A stretch of DNA of 51,129 nucleotides, taken from contig NZ_JADYTJ010000019.1 in the NCBI RefSeq assembly GCF_021531075.1, forward strand, positions 1-51,129, in the 5' to 3' direction. The notes under the pieces were generated by a model, which saw only the letters and a program-made list of their open reading frames with translations, was not told the origin of the DNA and searched no databases. A program made the position numbers and the translations under genes. Positions 1 through 9,841 of this stretch are shown here, in pieces (positions within the stretch are counted from its first letter, which is position 1; each line of letters begins with the position of its first letter). The stretch comes from Bacteroides caecigallinarum. Lineage in GTDB: Bacteria > Bacteroidota > Bacteroidia > Bacteroidales > Bacteroidaceae.

Positions 1-130
1 CCATATTGTCAAGAGGGCTTCGCACCAAACAATTACTCGTAAAGCACGCCTCTTTAGGCTACTGTTGACGGAACAACAGGTTCAGACATCATGCTGAACA
101 ATTACTTGTACGACTTCTTGTCGCACCGTG
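1..130 (-). ncRNA. candidate structured RNA, 5' part (runs off left edge)
   Basis: No convincing protein is encoded here. Read on the minus strand, the stretch is packed with short hairpins. In plus coordinates the pairings are 108-114 with 120-126 (7 bp, one G-U), 98-101 with 106-109 (capped by GUAA on the RNA), 80-85 with 94-99 (GTTCAG/CTGAAC), 62-67 with 74-79 (CTGTTG/CAACAG), 11-16 with 49-54, 17-20 with 42-45, and 29-32 with 37-40 (again a GUAA loop). A minus-strand -7 element TATATTTG lies at 144-137, so a transcript could start near 130. The two GUAA-capped hairpins differ by an A to G change that still pairs. I do not recognise the family. It could also be a leader of a gene left of the window. 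Confidence 0.35.
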
Positions 131-167
131 TTTTTGCAAATATAATACTTTAAACAATGTGTTGTAT

Positions 168-274
168 GTGCGTTATCGCACGTTTTTTGTGCGTATACGC
201 ACGATATTGTTAACGGTCTATTTCTTTTAAATATCTGAATAATAATGATATAGCATAATGGCATAGTTTTTGAT
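168..274 (+). promoter_or_regulatory. sigma-54-like promoter 1 with tandem dyad activator sites
   Basis: Two dyads, GTGCG-TTAT-CGCAC at 168-181 and GTGCG-TATA-CGCAC at 189-202, have centres 21 bp apart. Downstream is TGGCATAGTTTTTGAT at 259-274, with GG at 260-261, ten bases, then GA at 272-273: the spacing of a sigma-54 -24/-12 element with GA in place of the usual GC. The second dyad centre is 65 bp from the GG. The same layout occurs upstream of three permease genes in the window. It should drive the TolC-HlyD-permease A1 operon. That an NtrC-type activator binds the dyads is inference. Confidence 0.8.
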
Positions 275-327
275 TTTAATATAGCGGATAAATTATTTTC
301 ATTTAACTTCATTGACTTACAGTTGCT

Positions 328-1803
328 GTGAAACGAATAAGAATATTTCTGATTTTGGTTTTAACAGTTTGTACCGCAGTCATTGTTTATGCAGGTGATG
401 CAAACAGGAAACTTACGCTCACTCTTGAGGATGCCATATCGCTGGCACACGATAATTCTCCGGAGGTGCAGGCTGCAAGGCATACATACCGTGCCGCCTA
501 TTGGAATTACCGTTCATTCCGTGCCAACTATCTGCCATCGGTCAGTCTGATTTCCAATCCATACCTTAACAGGCAGATTAACAAGATTACCCAGCCGGAC
601 GGTACAGAGCAGTTCATCCGTCAGAATAAATTGAGTACCGACCTGGGATTGCAGATTAGCCAGAATGTATCTTTCACTGGTGGAAATTTTTTCGTACAGA
701 CTTCTACACAGAGGATTGACGAGTTTGGAAGCAATGGTAGGGCATATAACACCCAACCGTTTTCCATCGGTTACAGCCAGTCGCTCTTCGGATATAACTA
801 TCTGAAATGGGACAAGCGCATCGAGCCGGTAAGATATCGTGAGGCATGCAAGACTTATGCAGAGACTATGGAACTTATCGCATCAAGAACCTGTCAGCTT
901 TTCTATGCCCTTGCTTCGGCACAGACCAATCTTAATATAGCACGTTCCAATTATGCTTCTGCCGATACATTGTACAGATATGCGCGCGGGAGATATAACA
1001 TAGGCAGTATCACCGAAAATGAGATGCTTCAACTGGAAGTGAACAAACTGAATGAGGAAACAAACATGATGAATGCCGGAATAGAGGTTGAAAATGCCAT
1101 GCTTACGTTGCGTTCTTTTCTTGGTATAAATGATGATGCGGAAATAGAAGTAGTTCCTGCCGACAGCATATACTATTTTGATGTACCGCTTGATGAGGCT
1201 CTCAGACAGGCATACGAGAACAGTCCGGACATAGACTTGTATAAAAGGCAGAAACTTGAAAGCCGCAGTCAGCTTGCATCTGCAAAGGCGTCAAGAGGAT
1301 TAAAGGCAGATTTGTATCTGCAGTTCGGTCTGTCGCAGACGGCAGATATTTTTAAGGATTCTTATAGTAACCCGCTCGACCAGCAGTATGTGAGTCTTTC
1401 CATTGCAATACCGATATTGGACTGGGGACGAGGAAAGGGAAAAGTGAAAGTGGCAAAATCGAATGTAGAACTGGTGGAGACACAGGTGGCTCAGGCCATG
1501 ACGGACTTCGAACTGAATGTCAGGAAGATGGTACGCCAGTTCAATCTTCAGTCGCAGCAGGTGACTGTGGCACGAAAGACAGAACGGACTGCCACTAAAC
1601 GCTACGAAGTAGCTCTCAAACTTTATCTTATGGGTAAATCCTCAGTCTTGGACCTAAATGCTGCGACAACAGAAAAGGACTCTGCACTTCGGAACTACAT
1701 ATCAGCCATGCAGACATACTGGACTCTATACTACGGGCTGCGCAGTATAACACAGTATGATTTTATGAATAAATGCCCGATATGGCATAATCTTGAATTC
1801 TGA
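328..1803 (+). CDS. TolC-family outer membrane efflux channel
   Basis: The product has 491 residues and a GTG start. The start is chosen because it gives a clean N-terminal signal peptide (basic KRIR, then a hydrophobic stretch to about residue 22). The body is the tandem duplicated coiled-coil architecture of the outer membrane efflux protein family: two halves rich in Gln, Asn and Ala heptads, with the start of the first half near residues 32-50 (LTLEDAISLAHDNSPEV) and its counterpart in the second half near residue 290 (LDEALRQAYENSPDI). It forms the trimeric outer-membrane duct of a tripartite exporter. It is followed after 21 bases by the adaptor gene and then a MacB-type permease, so it should serve the ABC permeases of this locus. 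Transcription should come from sigma-54-like promoter 1. The family call is firm; the substrate is unknown. Confidence 0.92.
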   Translation: MKRIRIFLILVLTVCTAVIVYAGDANRKLTLTLEDAISLAHDNSPEVQAARHTYRAAYWNYRSFRANYLPSVSLISNPYLNRQINKITQPDGTEQFIRQNKLSTDLGLQISQNVSFTGGNFFVQTSTQRIDEFGSNGRAYNTQPFSIGYSQSLFGYNYLKWDKRIEPVRYREACKTYAETMELIASRTCQLFYALASAQTNLNIARSNYASADTLYRYARGRYNIGSITENEMLQLEVNKLNEETNMMNAGIEVENAMLTLRSFLGINDDAEIEVVPADSIYYFDVPLDEALRQAYENSPDIDLYKRQKLESRSQLASAKASRGLKADLYLQFGLSQTADIFKDSYSNPLDQQYVSLSIAIPILDWGRGKGKVKVAKSNVELVETQVAQAMTDFELNVRKMVRQFNLQSQQVTVARKTERTATKRYEVALKLYLMGKSSVLDLNAATTEKDSALRNYISAMQTYWTLYYGLRSITQYDFMNKCPIWHNLEF

Positions 1804-1824
1804 CGGTAAAAAAACATTACACTT

Positions 1825-3072
1825 ATGGATATAAAGCTAAAGAAGAAACCCTGGTACATACGCTACAAGTACAGGATTGCAGGCGGGGCAGTAATCCTTG
1901 CCGGGATAGTTTATGTGATAGTTCTTGCGTCCGGTCCCCGCCGGTTGCGGATAGACATCGACAAGATACAGACGTCGGAAGTCACTGATTCGGATTTTAT
2001 GGAGTACGTTGATGTAGAAGGCATAGTACAGCCTATTATGACAATACTGGTTAACACCCGTGAGGCCGGGAATGTGAGCAGCATCGTAGCCGAAGAGGGT
2101 AGACTGATGAAGAAAGGAGATACGATACTGATACTTTCCAATCCGAATCTGATGAGAGATATCGACGACCAGCGAGATGATTGGGAAAAACAGATGATGT
2201 CTTATCGTGAGAAGGAGCTTGAGATGGAGCAGAAAACTCTTGTCCTGAAACAGCAGACACTGGAAGCTGAATATGAACTTAACAAAATCAGAAAAAGTTT
2301 CGCCCTCGAAAAAGAAGAATACGAAATGGGAATACGCAGTAAGGCACAGCTTGAAGTGTCGCGCGACGAGTATGAGTATAAGACGGAATCCACACGCCTG
2401 AAATTGCGCAGTCTTCGCAGCGATTCTGCCATGACAGTTATCCGAAAAGAGCTTCTGAAGAACGATCACGACAGGGAACTGAAGAAACTGCAGCGTGGTC
2501 TGGAAAGGATGAATGACCTGGTGGTACGGGCACCGGTGGACGGACAATTGAGTTTTGTCAGGGTAACTTTGGGTCAGCAGGTGGGAGCAGGCGAGAACAT
2601 TGCAGAAGTAAAAGTTCTTGACCAGTTTAAGGTACACACTTCGCTAAGCGAGTATTACATCGACAGGATAACAACCGGACTACCGGCTACGGTATCAAAT
2701 CAGGGAGAGAAATATTCTTTAAAGGTAACCAAGGTAGTTCCTGAAGTTAAGGATCGCACGTTTGATGTCGATTTGGCCTTTACCGGAGATATGCCGGACA
2801 ATGTCCGTTTGGGTAAAAGTTTCAGAGTACAGATAGAGTTGGGACAGCCGGAGCAGGCAGTTGTAATTTCGCGCGGTAATTTCTACCAGCATACAGGTGG
2901 CCGATGGATTTACAAGCTTAGTGAAGACAAGACACGGGCATATAAAGTACCAATAACCATTGGCCGTCAGAATCCGCGGCAATATGAAATAACCGAAGGT
3001 TTGCAGCCCGGAGATTGTGTGATTACATCAGGATATGATAACTTTGGCGACGCGGAGGAATTGGTGTTTTAG
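1825..3072 (+). CDS. HlyD/MacA-like periplasmic adaptor
   Basis: The product has 415 residues. A short basic cytoplasmic N-terminus is followed by one membrane anchor at about residues 17-36. A first half-lipoyl/barrel segment follows (about 60-110, with VSSIVAEEGRLMKKGDTIL). A long charged coiled-coil hairpin runs over about 110-235, then a second lipoyl half (VVRAPVDGQLSFVRVTLGQQVGAGE) and C-terminal beta-barrel and membrane-proximal domains. This is the membrane fusion subunit that joins an inner-membrane ABC permease to the TolC channel encoded just upstream. It is the only HlyD-type adaptor near the five FtsX permeases, so it probably serves several of them; the later adaptor at 33155 belongs to an RND pump. 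No acylation cysteine is present, so it is anchored by its transmembrane helix. The substrate cannot be read from the sequence. Confidence 0.92.
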   Translation: MDIKLKKKPWYIRYKYRIAGGAVILAGIVYVIVLASGPRRLRIDIDKIQTSEVTDSDFMEYVDVEGIVQPIMTILVNTREAGNVSSIVAEEGRLMKKGDTILILSNPNLMRDIDDQRDDWEKQMMSYREKELEMEQKTLVLKQQTLEAEYELNKIRKSFALEKEEYEMGIRSKAQLEVSRDEYEYKTESTRLKLRSLRSDSAMTVIRKELLKNDHDRELKKLQRGLERMNDLVVRAPVDGQLSFVRVTLGQQVGAGENIAEVKVLDQFKVHTSLSEYYIDRITTGLPATVSNQGEKYSLKVTKVVPEVKDRTFDVDLAFTGDMPDNVRLGKSFRVQIELGQPEQAVVISRGNFYQHTGGRWIYKLSEDKTRAYKVPITIGRQNPRQYEITEGLQPGDCVITSGYDNFGDAEELVF

Positions 3073-3124
3073 TTAAAACTACAAAGCGTCTCGGTATTAT
3101 TTATTTTTAAAAGGAATTTGAAGT

Positions 3125-4982
3125 ATGAAAACTATAATTTATGCTTGGCGTTTTCTGGTACGCCTGAAATCTTACACAATAATAAATCTTATAGGTCTGT
3201 CGTTAAGTCTGGCATGCTGTATTATACTATTGCGGTATATTAACAGCGAGCTTTCTGTTGACAGTAACTGTGTGGACAGAAGCTCCGTATATGGAGTCTC
3301 AGTTATGTGGGATGGCGATAACCCGGTATTATCCATTGCAGAGATGGATCAGCGTGACAGTATGTACATTGACAGTAGATATATTATCGCACGTGCCCGG
3401 CTCACCCTTCTCGAACAGGACTATGTAGAGTATGGGGGCGAGCGCTATATCATGAACGGAATTGTGGCGGATAATGAATTCTTTAAAATCTTCAGATACG
3501 AGCCTGCCCAAGGATACCTCTCACTTGATGCACCCGATGCCGCATTGCTTACGGAAGAGTTTGCGGCAAGGATATTTGGCAATGAGAACCCTATAGGCCG
3601 AAAGCTTAGATATGCCAATGGTAAGGATGTGGTGGTTTCCGGTGTATTGAGGCTGCCCGATTGCAAGAGGACTCTTGATTTCGACATCGTGTTGTCGTAT
3701 GCCATGTCCAACGCGTGGGAGCATATGCCAATGGAGTTCGTCCATATAGAGTCGGAGGCGGCTGTCGAGACGGCAAATGCGATGGGACGTGTTTCGCGCT
3801 ATATCAATCCGCACGCCTTGCAGTATGACACACGCAAATATACATTCTCACTCATTCCTGTAAAGGAAATTTACTGGTCGCAGGCTTTGATGTATAACTC
3901 CGCGCCCTATTCGGGAAACAGCGGTAACCGGATGCAGCTGTACGTATTCATCGGAATGTGCGTTATGATATTCTTAGCAGGAGTGATAAACTTTGTAAAT
4001 CTCTATATGGTGGTGATGGTGAAGCGCGGGCGTCTGCATACACTGCGTAAAGTGTTCGGAGCATCTGCGAAAACACTTTTTATGCAGATATATGTAGAAA
4101 ATGCCTTACTCATTATTCTTTCTATGTTTGTGGCATGGCTTCTGATAGAGGTGACACAAAGCTTTGTAAACGGCATTTTCGGGACAGCTTTGTCGTATAG
4201 CTGGTTCGATTTATGGATATCTTTAGCTTTCCTCATACTTTTGCCTCTGTCTGTGACGTCATATTTCTATTACCGATGCCGGAAGATGATGCCCGCACTT
4301 TCGTTGCGTACATTGGGAAATACATTTACCGGTTCGATGAATTCGCGTATGACATTCCTTTTTGTACAGTATCTTCTCACATTCATACTGATAATGTTGG
4401 CATTCTATTTCAACAGCCAGCTCCGCTTTATGCTGAATACTCCTCCCGGATTCGAAACAAAAGACATAATACATGCCAAACTTGTTTACGAGTCGAGAGA
4501 CTATAGTTCTTATTCACCGGAGAATATTCAGTTACGTCTGCAGCACGTTAAGGCGATAGACAAAGCCTTGAATGAATGTCCTGATATACGCTCGTGGACT
4601 GCGTCGCCATACTATATCGTAGGATTTACATATTATATGACATTTACTGATAACAAGAACCGGACAGTATCGGCTGTGCCCTATATGGTGACACCTCAGT
4701 TCTTTGATATATACAGGCTGAAATTTATCGAGGGAGGATTGCCCGAAAATATTGACGGGCAGGTATGTCTGCTTACACAGTCGGCAATGAAAGCTTTCGG
4801 ATATACTTCGACAGATGGAGCCACTGTATTCTGTAATCTCATCAATGACACTCCTATACCTGTTGTCGGTGTGGTAAATGATTATTATCCGGGGCATATA
4901 AGTGGCGGGCCTGCTCCTACGGTGTTCATAATCTCAGATAAGGATCGTGGTGACAGATACGAGATAGCTTGTCGTGAGGGTA
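3125..4982 (+). pseudogene. FtsX/MacB-type ABC permease A1, 5' part, interrupted by a mobile element
   Basis: This is the N-terminal three quarters of a large permease. It has a first membrane helix (LIGLSLSLACCIILLRYI, about residues 20-40), a MacB-like periplasmic domain, a first FtsX transmembrane block (about 275-390) and a second periplasmic domain. Native sequence stops at about base 4981 after the residues ACREG. The open frame then runs on into element sequence and ends at 5047 with an unrelated tail. The matching C-terminal part is at 17502-18005. Alignment with paralogue A2 (28977) leaves room for about one codon at the junction, so little or nothing of the gene was lost. It is the third gene of the TolC-HlyD operon. 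The truncated product lacks the last FtsX block and is unlikely to work. Confidence 0.88.
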
Positions 4983-5124
4983 GGGCGAGCCAGGTGGAAC
5001 AGAACCCACAAAGCAGCCGTCAGCAAACAAGTAAAGATAAAACCTAACCCGTTTGAAATGATCGGTTTTTCACTATTCTGCCAAATGCCGGAAACGCAAC
5101 GGAGTGCGGAATATTGAGCCATTT

Positions 5125-5172
5125 CAGTTACCAAGCCGTTAGCCGTCAGTTACCGAAGCAAGGACAGGTAAC
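5125..5172 (+). repeat. repeated CAGTTACC sites upstream of the integrase
   Basis: CAGTTACC occurs directly repeated at 5125-5132 and 5147-5154 (22 bp apart), followed by the inverse GGTAAC at 5167-5172. Short phased repeats between an element end and its integrase gene are where arm-type recombinase or excisionase sites usually lie. That role is inference. The rest of the 5048-5284 gap shows no gene; a plausible integrase -7 element TAATTTTG is at 5258-5265. Confidence 0.4.
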
Positions 5173-5284
5173 GCACAGAAAATGAAATTGTTGCAAGCCC
5201 GTGCCGATTGCGCCGATACGCACCGTTCTGCAAATCAATGGACGCTTACTCATAAGTTAATTTTGCGACAAAAACAGTAAGCGT

Positions 5285-6514
5285 ATGAAAGTAGAAAAAT
5301 TCAAGGTGCTGCTCTACCTGAAAAAGAGCGGAACGGACAAGTCGGGCAAAGCCCCGATAATGGGAAGGATAACGGTGAACCGCACGATGGCGCAGTTCGG
5401 ATGCAAGCTGTCATGCAAGCCGGAGTTGTGGAACGCACGGGAAAGCCGTCTGGACGGCAAGAGCCGCGAAGCGGTGGAAACCAACGCTAAACTGGACAAG
5501 CTGCTGCTTGCGGTCAATGCGGCGTTTGACACGCTGGTGGAACGTGGGCAGGACTTTGACGCAACGGCGGTCAAGGACTTGTTTCAGGGAAGCATGGACA
5601 CGCAGATGACCCTGCTGAGAATGACCGACCGCATCTGCGAGGACTTGAAGTCGCGTATCGGCATCGACCGTGCCAAAGGAATCTATCCCGGCTATTACTA
5701 CATGAGAAGGACATTGGGCTAGTTCATTGAGTGGCAGTTCAAGACGAAGGACATCGCTTTCGGGCAGCTTTCCGAACAGTTCATCCACGATTACCAGAAT
5801 TATGTCATGGACGTGAAAGGCTTGGCGGTGGATACCGTGCGCCACTATCTTGCTATCTTGAAAAAGGTATGCCGCATCGCCTACAAGGAGGGGTATGCGG
5901 AAAGATGCTTCTTTGCAAATTTCACCTTACCGCAAAAGACAGAGCGTACACCGAGGGCGTTGAGCCGTGAGGACTTCGAGAAAATCCGTGACGTGGAGAT
6001 ACCCGCATGGCGCACCACGCATATCCTTGTACGTGACCTTTTCCTGTTTGCCTGCTATACCGGAACCGCCTATGCGGATGCGGTGAGCGTCACCCGTGAT
6101 AACCTCTACACGGACGATGAGGGCAACCTGTGGCTTAAATACCGCCGCAAGAAGAACGAGCTCCGGGCAAGCGTGAAACTGCTGCCGGAAGCACTCGCCC
6201 TGATTGAGAAGTACCATGATGACAACCGCCCGACGCTGTTCCCGATGGTATACCATCCGAACCTCTGCCGGCACATGAAATCCCTTGCCGTCCTCGCAGG
6301 GGTAAGCAGCACCTTGTGCTACCATCAGGCACGCCACTCCTTCGCCTCGCTGATTACGCTGGAAGCCGGAGTGCCGATTGAAACCATCAGCCGGATGCTT
6401 GGTCACTCCGATATAACCACGACCCAAGTCTATGCCCGTGTCACTCCGAAAAAGCTGTTTGAGGACATGGACAAATACATTGAGGCGACCAAAGACTTGA
6501 AACTTGTTTTGTAA
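5285..6514 (+). pseudogene. tyrosine recombinase/integrase 1, interrupted by an amber codon
   Basis: One continuous frame of 410 codons contains a single internal TAG at 5720-5722. Both sides match a Bacteroidetes tyrosine recombinase: an N-terminal Arm-DNA-binding domain (about residues 1-90), a SAM-like core-binding domain across the stop, and a C-terminal catalytic domain. Catalytic residues visible are the HxxR-type motif in YHQARHSFAS, the His of MLGHSDITTTQ and the nucleophile Tyr in TQVYARV. The usual first catalytic Arg position reads TGTAYAD, as in other Bacteroidetes integrases such as IntDOT that lack it. A CAG to TAG change would explain the stop. Re-initiation at 5807 would give only the core and catalytic part (235 residues). 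It is probably inactive. Confidence 0.85.
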
Positions 6515-6537
6515 CCAATTAAAATCAGAATTTCATT

Positions 6538-7735
6538 ATGCGCAGTACATTTTCCATATTACCGTACATCAACCGTAGCAAAGTAAAGGCTGACGGCACG
6601 ACCGCCGTCCTCTGCCGCATCACCATAGACGGCAAGAGTTCCACAATTACCACCGGTATCTATTGCAGACCGGAGGACTGGAACAGCAGCAAGGGAACCA
6701 TCCGCACCGTCCGCGAGAACAACCGCTTGCAGGAGTTCAAGAAGTCCGTTTAACTTGCTTATGAGGATTCGTTAAAGAAACAGAACGTGGTGAGTGCGGA
6801 TATACTGAAGAATACGTTGGCAAGGAAAGCCGTCATCCCCACCAGGCTGTTGCAGATGGGCGAAAGGGAGCTTGAACGGCTGCTTGCCAGCTCAAAGGAG
6901 ATAAATTCCACATCGACATACAGGAACTCAAAGTATTATCAGAAGTACCTGAAAGATTACCTCACATCAACGGGTAAGGAGGACATCGACTTTACCGACA
7001 TCACGGAGGAGTTCGGCAGTTCCTACAAGGCTTTCATGAAGCGCAACAAGAATTTCAGCGCACAACAAATCAACAAGTGCCTGTGCTGGCTGAGCAAGCT
7101 GGTGTACCTCGCCGTGGACTACGAGATACTCCGTGCCAGCCCGTTGGAGGACATGGAATACGAGAAGAAGCCCGCGCCGAGGCACAGGCACATCAGCCGT
7201 GCGGAACTGAAAGCCATCCTTGAAACACCCATGCTCGCCCCGTTGCAGGAACTTGGGCGCAGGGCATTTTTGTTTTCAACGTTTACGGGATTGGCGTATG
7301 TGGACATCATGCTGCTCCATCCGCACCATATCGGCACGACGGCGGACGGCAGGCGTTACATCCGCATCAACCGCAAGAAGACCAACGTGGAGGCGTTCAT
7401 CCCCCTGCACCCGATAGCGGAACAGATACTCGACCTCTACAACACGACCGACGACACGAAGTCCGTGTTTCCGCTTCCAAGCCGTGACGAGATGTGGTTC
7501 GAGATACACGAGCTGGGCGTGGCGATAGGACGGAAAGAAAACTTGTCCTACCATAAAAGCCGCCATTCGTTCGGAACTTTCCTGATTTCGGAGGGTACCC
7601 ATCGAGAGCATTGCCAAGATGATGGGTCACTCAGGTATAAGGACTACCCAGCGGTACGCGGAGGTTACTGACAAGAAGATTTCAAAGGACATGGACAACC
7701 TGATGGCGGTCAGAATGATGTACGGAACGGGCTAA
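6538..7735 (+). pseudogene. tyrosine recombinase/integrase 2, broken by a stop and a frameshift
   Basis: This is a second Bacteroidetes-type tyrosine recombinase just downstream of the first (23 bp gap). The frame begins MRSTFSILPYINRSKVK. It stops at TAA 6751-6753, continues in the same frame to about 7595, then shifts. In the shifted frame the expected catalytic end is intact (VPIESIAKMMGHSGIRTTQRYAEVT, split here: VPIESIAKMM then GHSGIRTTQRYAEVT) and ends at TAA 7733-7735. The HxxR motif is YHKSRHSFGT. The two lesions are independent, so this is a decayed gene rather than a single sequencing slip. It was probably a partner or arm-binding recombinase of the element. Confidence 0.85.
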
Positions 7736-7783
7736 TGGTACAAAAGACCAGAACTGCCAAAAGAAACAAACATTGATAATAAA

Positions 7784-9342
7784 TTTAAGTTTCGCAAGTA
7801 AAAAAATATAGCTTTTAGTTCTGTATGTCACAGAAAATGAGTATCTTTAAGTACCACCTTCAAAGAACTCATACTAAAAGCTATGAACAAAAATACACAT
7901 ATTATTTCAGAACTCAATACGTTCTTCCACAAAAATGATTGCAACAAGGCAATAAACTGTATTATGACAACAATCCGTCATTTCAATCTGCGTTCGTCTT
8001 GCATTGGTGTTGAGAAACGGCATAATTGCAAGTTGAGTTGTCTTCAAGTATTGGAACTGCTGCTTGTCTTCCCGTTCTTCATGGTCAAGAACTCTTTCCA
8101 ATATCACCATTCGGGACTTTCCAAGTTTTTCTCCTGTCAAAAGGATATGTTCTATCGTTTCATGGAGCAGGACAACATTGACTGGCGCAAACTTGTCTAT
8201 TTGGTGAGTATTCGCCTGTTGAATCGGATTTCATCGAGGAAGGACTCGAAAGAATCCCTCCAATGTCTGATAATCGACGATACCGACCTGCCGAAAACAG
8301 GTTTCAAGACGGAAATGATAGGCCGCATCTATTCACACGTTCTTCACAAGAGCGTCTTGGGTTTCAAAGGGCTGTTCCTGTGCCATACGGACGGGAAGAC
8401 ACATACCTTGCTTGACTTCTCGCTTCACGGGGAGGAAGGCAAGAACCCTGAAAAGAAGCAAGGATTGACCGACAAGCAGCGGAAAGCACGCTTCAGCAAG
8501 AAACGTGACGGGTATTCCGCAGTCAACACCCGTATAAAGGAATACAGACAAAACAAGATCGACCGTTCCATTGAAATGGTCAGAGAATCCATCAGGAGAG
8601 GCATACGCTTTGATTATCTGCTGGTTGACAGTTGGTTTACTTGTGCCGACTTGTTGAATTTCATCTGCTCAAGACATCTGAAATGCCATCTGATAGGCAT
8701 GATTAAAATGGGCAAGACCCGATACAAGACCAGGTTTGGCAACTTGAACGCATCCGCCATCATTGACAGACTGAAAAAAGAAAAGTCTGTCAGGTACAGC
8801 CGCAAGCTGAATTGTCATTACGCTTATATAGATGCTGAATATGCCAACCGGAAAATCCGCATCTTCTTCTGTAAAAGAGGACGGAAAGGAACATGGAACG
8901 CATTCCTTTCCACCAATACCGGACTGAACTTTTTTGAAGCATACCGCATCTATTCCATGCGTTGGGCCATTGAAGTCTGCTTCTCTGAGATGAAAGGACT
9001 ACTCAAACTCGGGAAGTGCCAATGCCTGAACTTCTCTTCGCAGATAGCAAGCATCAGCCTGACCGTGATGCAGTACAATATCCTTTCTTTCATCAAGCGG
9101 TTTGAAGCCTATGAAACCATAGGAGGATTGTTCAACCAAACCATTAATGGAACAATGGAACTGTCCGTAACCGAAAGGATTTGGGATTTGATCTTGCAGA
9201 TTGTGTCTGCCATCGCGGACTTGTTTTCGGCAGATGAAGAAGAAATCATCCGGATGATTGCTAATGATAACCAAAAAATTGCTATCATCAAAAAGCTATG
9301 TCCAGAGAAGAAAACGGAATAAAGCTACTTGCGAAACTTAAA
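7784..9342 (+). mobile_element. IS4-family insertion sequence, complete, about 1.56 kb
   Basis: Perfect 17 bp terminal inverted repeats, TTTAAGTTTCGCAAGTA at 7784-7800 and its complement at 9326-9342, enclose one transposase gene. They are flanked directly by a 7 bp target duplication TAATAAA at 7777-7783 and 9343-9349. The intact ends, target duplication and open transposase suggest a recent insertion. It sits between the second integrase remnant and the RhuM-like gene. Confidence 0.93.
7883..9322 (+). CDS. IS4-family DDE transposase
   Basis: The product has 479 residues. The DDE catalytic set is recognisable: first Asp in CLIIDDTDLPKTG (about residue 130), second Asp in YLLVDSWFTC (about 248), and the family signature Y-x2-R-x3-E-x6-K in YSMRWAIEVCFSEMK (about 357-371), which carries the catalytic Glu. 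It catalyses cut-and-paste movement of the enclosing element. It starts 99 bp inside the left inverted repeat and stops just before the right one, as expected for a single-gene IS. The frame is uninterrupted, so it is likely active. Confidence 0.93.
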   Translation: MNKNTHIISELNTFFHKNDCNKAINCIMTTIRHFNLRSSCIGVEKRHNCKLSCLQVLELLLVFPFFMVKNSFQYHHSGLSKFFSCQKDMFYRFMEQDNIDWRKLVYLVSIRLLNRISSRKDSKESLQCLIIDDTDLPKTGFKTEMIGRIYSHVLHKSVLGFKGLFLCHTDGKTHTLLDFSLHGEEGKNPEKKQGLTDKQRKARFSKKRDGYSAVNTRIKEYRQNKIDRSIEMVRESIRRGIRFDYLLVDSWFTCADLLNFICSRHLKCHLIGMIKMGKTRYKTRFGNLNASAIIDRLKKEKSVRYSRKLNCHYAYIDAEYANRKIRIFFCKRGRKGTWNAFLSTNTGLNFFEAYRIYSMRWAIEVCFSEMKGLLKLGKCQCLNFSSQIASISLTVMQYNILSFIKRFEAYETIGGLFNQTINGTMELSVTERIWDLILQIVSAIADLFSADEEEIIRMIANDNQKIAIIKKLCPEKKTE

Positions 9343-9360
9343 TAATAAATAATATGAGGC

Positions 9361-9741
9361 ATGACAATGGAACGTGGAATAATCACAATCACAGAAAACG
9401 GGGCGGTCACGATGCCGACCGCTCCCGTTTGGATGACACAACAGGAAATGTCCGATGCGTTCAATGTGTTCGGCTGCGACATCCGCAAGACTATACACAC
9501 TATCTACAAAAACATGGAATTGTTGGAAAGCGAAACAAAGCGGTACATCAAACAGGACAACGGGATAAACTACGATGTTTACAGCCTTGAAATGGTGATA
9601 GCCGTTTCCTTCAAGTTGAGAAGTAGGGAGAGCATGGCTTTCAGGCGGTTCATCATGGGCAGGCTGACCATGAACAACAGACAGCCCGTCAACCTTTTCT
9701 TTTCGCTCTCCCCGTCACGTGGAAAGAGAGCGGGAAATTGA
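9361..9741 (+). CDS. RhuM/Rha-like small DNA-binding-type protein
   Basis: The product has 126 residues. The segment VWMTQQEMSDAFNVFGCDIRKTIHTIYKN and the later YSLEMVIAVSFKLRSRESMAFRRF resemble the N-terminal region of RhuM-family proteins (WLTQ..MAELF...I..HI.NI, then Y.LD.II.VG.R..S..G..FR.W). Typical RhuM proteins are over 300 residues, so this is a short form or a truncated copy with an unrelated tail (SLSPSRGKRAGN). The function of RhuM is not well established. It is frequent in Bacteroidales mobile elements next to excisionase genes, as here. A second ATG at 9367 is an alternative start. The insertion sequence ends only 18 bp upstream, so its native promoter may have been displaced. 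Confidence 0.6.
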   Translation: MTMERGIITITENGAVTMPTAPVWMTQQEMSDAFNVFGCDIRKTIHTIYKNMELLESETKRYIKQDNGINYDVYSLEMVIAVSFKLRSRESMAFRRFIMGRLTMNNRQPVNLFFSLSPSRGKRAGN

Positions 9742-9745
9742 GCAG

Positions 9746-9812
9746 ACCTCAGACGGCGTATGAGATACCCTCAAACGGCGTGTAAGGCTATCTCTTACGC
9801 CGTTTGAGGGTA
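9746..9812 (+). terminator. direct and inverted repeats, probable bidirectional terminator
   Basis: A 16 bp arm (9766-9781, TACCCTCAAACGGCGT) pairs with 9797-9812 around a short loop. A third, imperfect copy of the arm core, CTCAGACGGCGT, lies just before at 9748-9759. The hairpin sits between the convergent RhuM-like (+) and HTH (-) genes, so termination for both is the simplest role. Confidence 0.6.
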
Positions 9813-9841
9813 ACACCGTTTTACAGGGGATTTCCGTCAGC

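Noticed and set aside
1837..2637. 266-codon open frame on the minus strand inside the HlyD adaptor gene
   Set aside because: It shadows a well-supported gene, its product has no recognisable domain and odd Cys/Tyr-rich composition, and there is no promoter.
4960..5010. tRNA gene as integration target of the element
   Set aside because: The flanks are the two halves of a permease gene; no tRNA-like sequence is visible at either junction.
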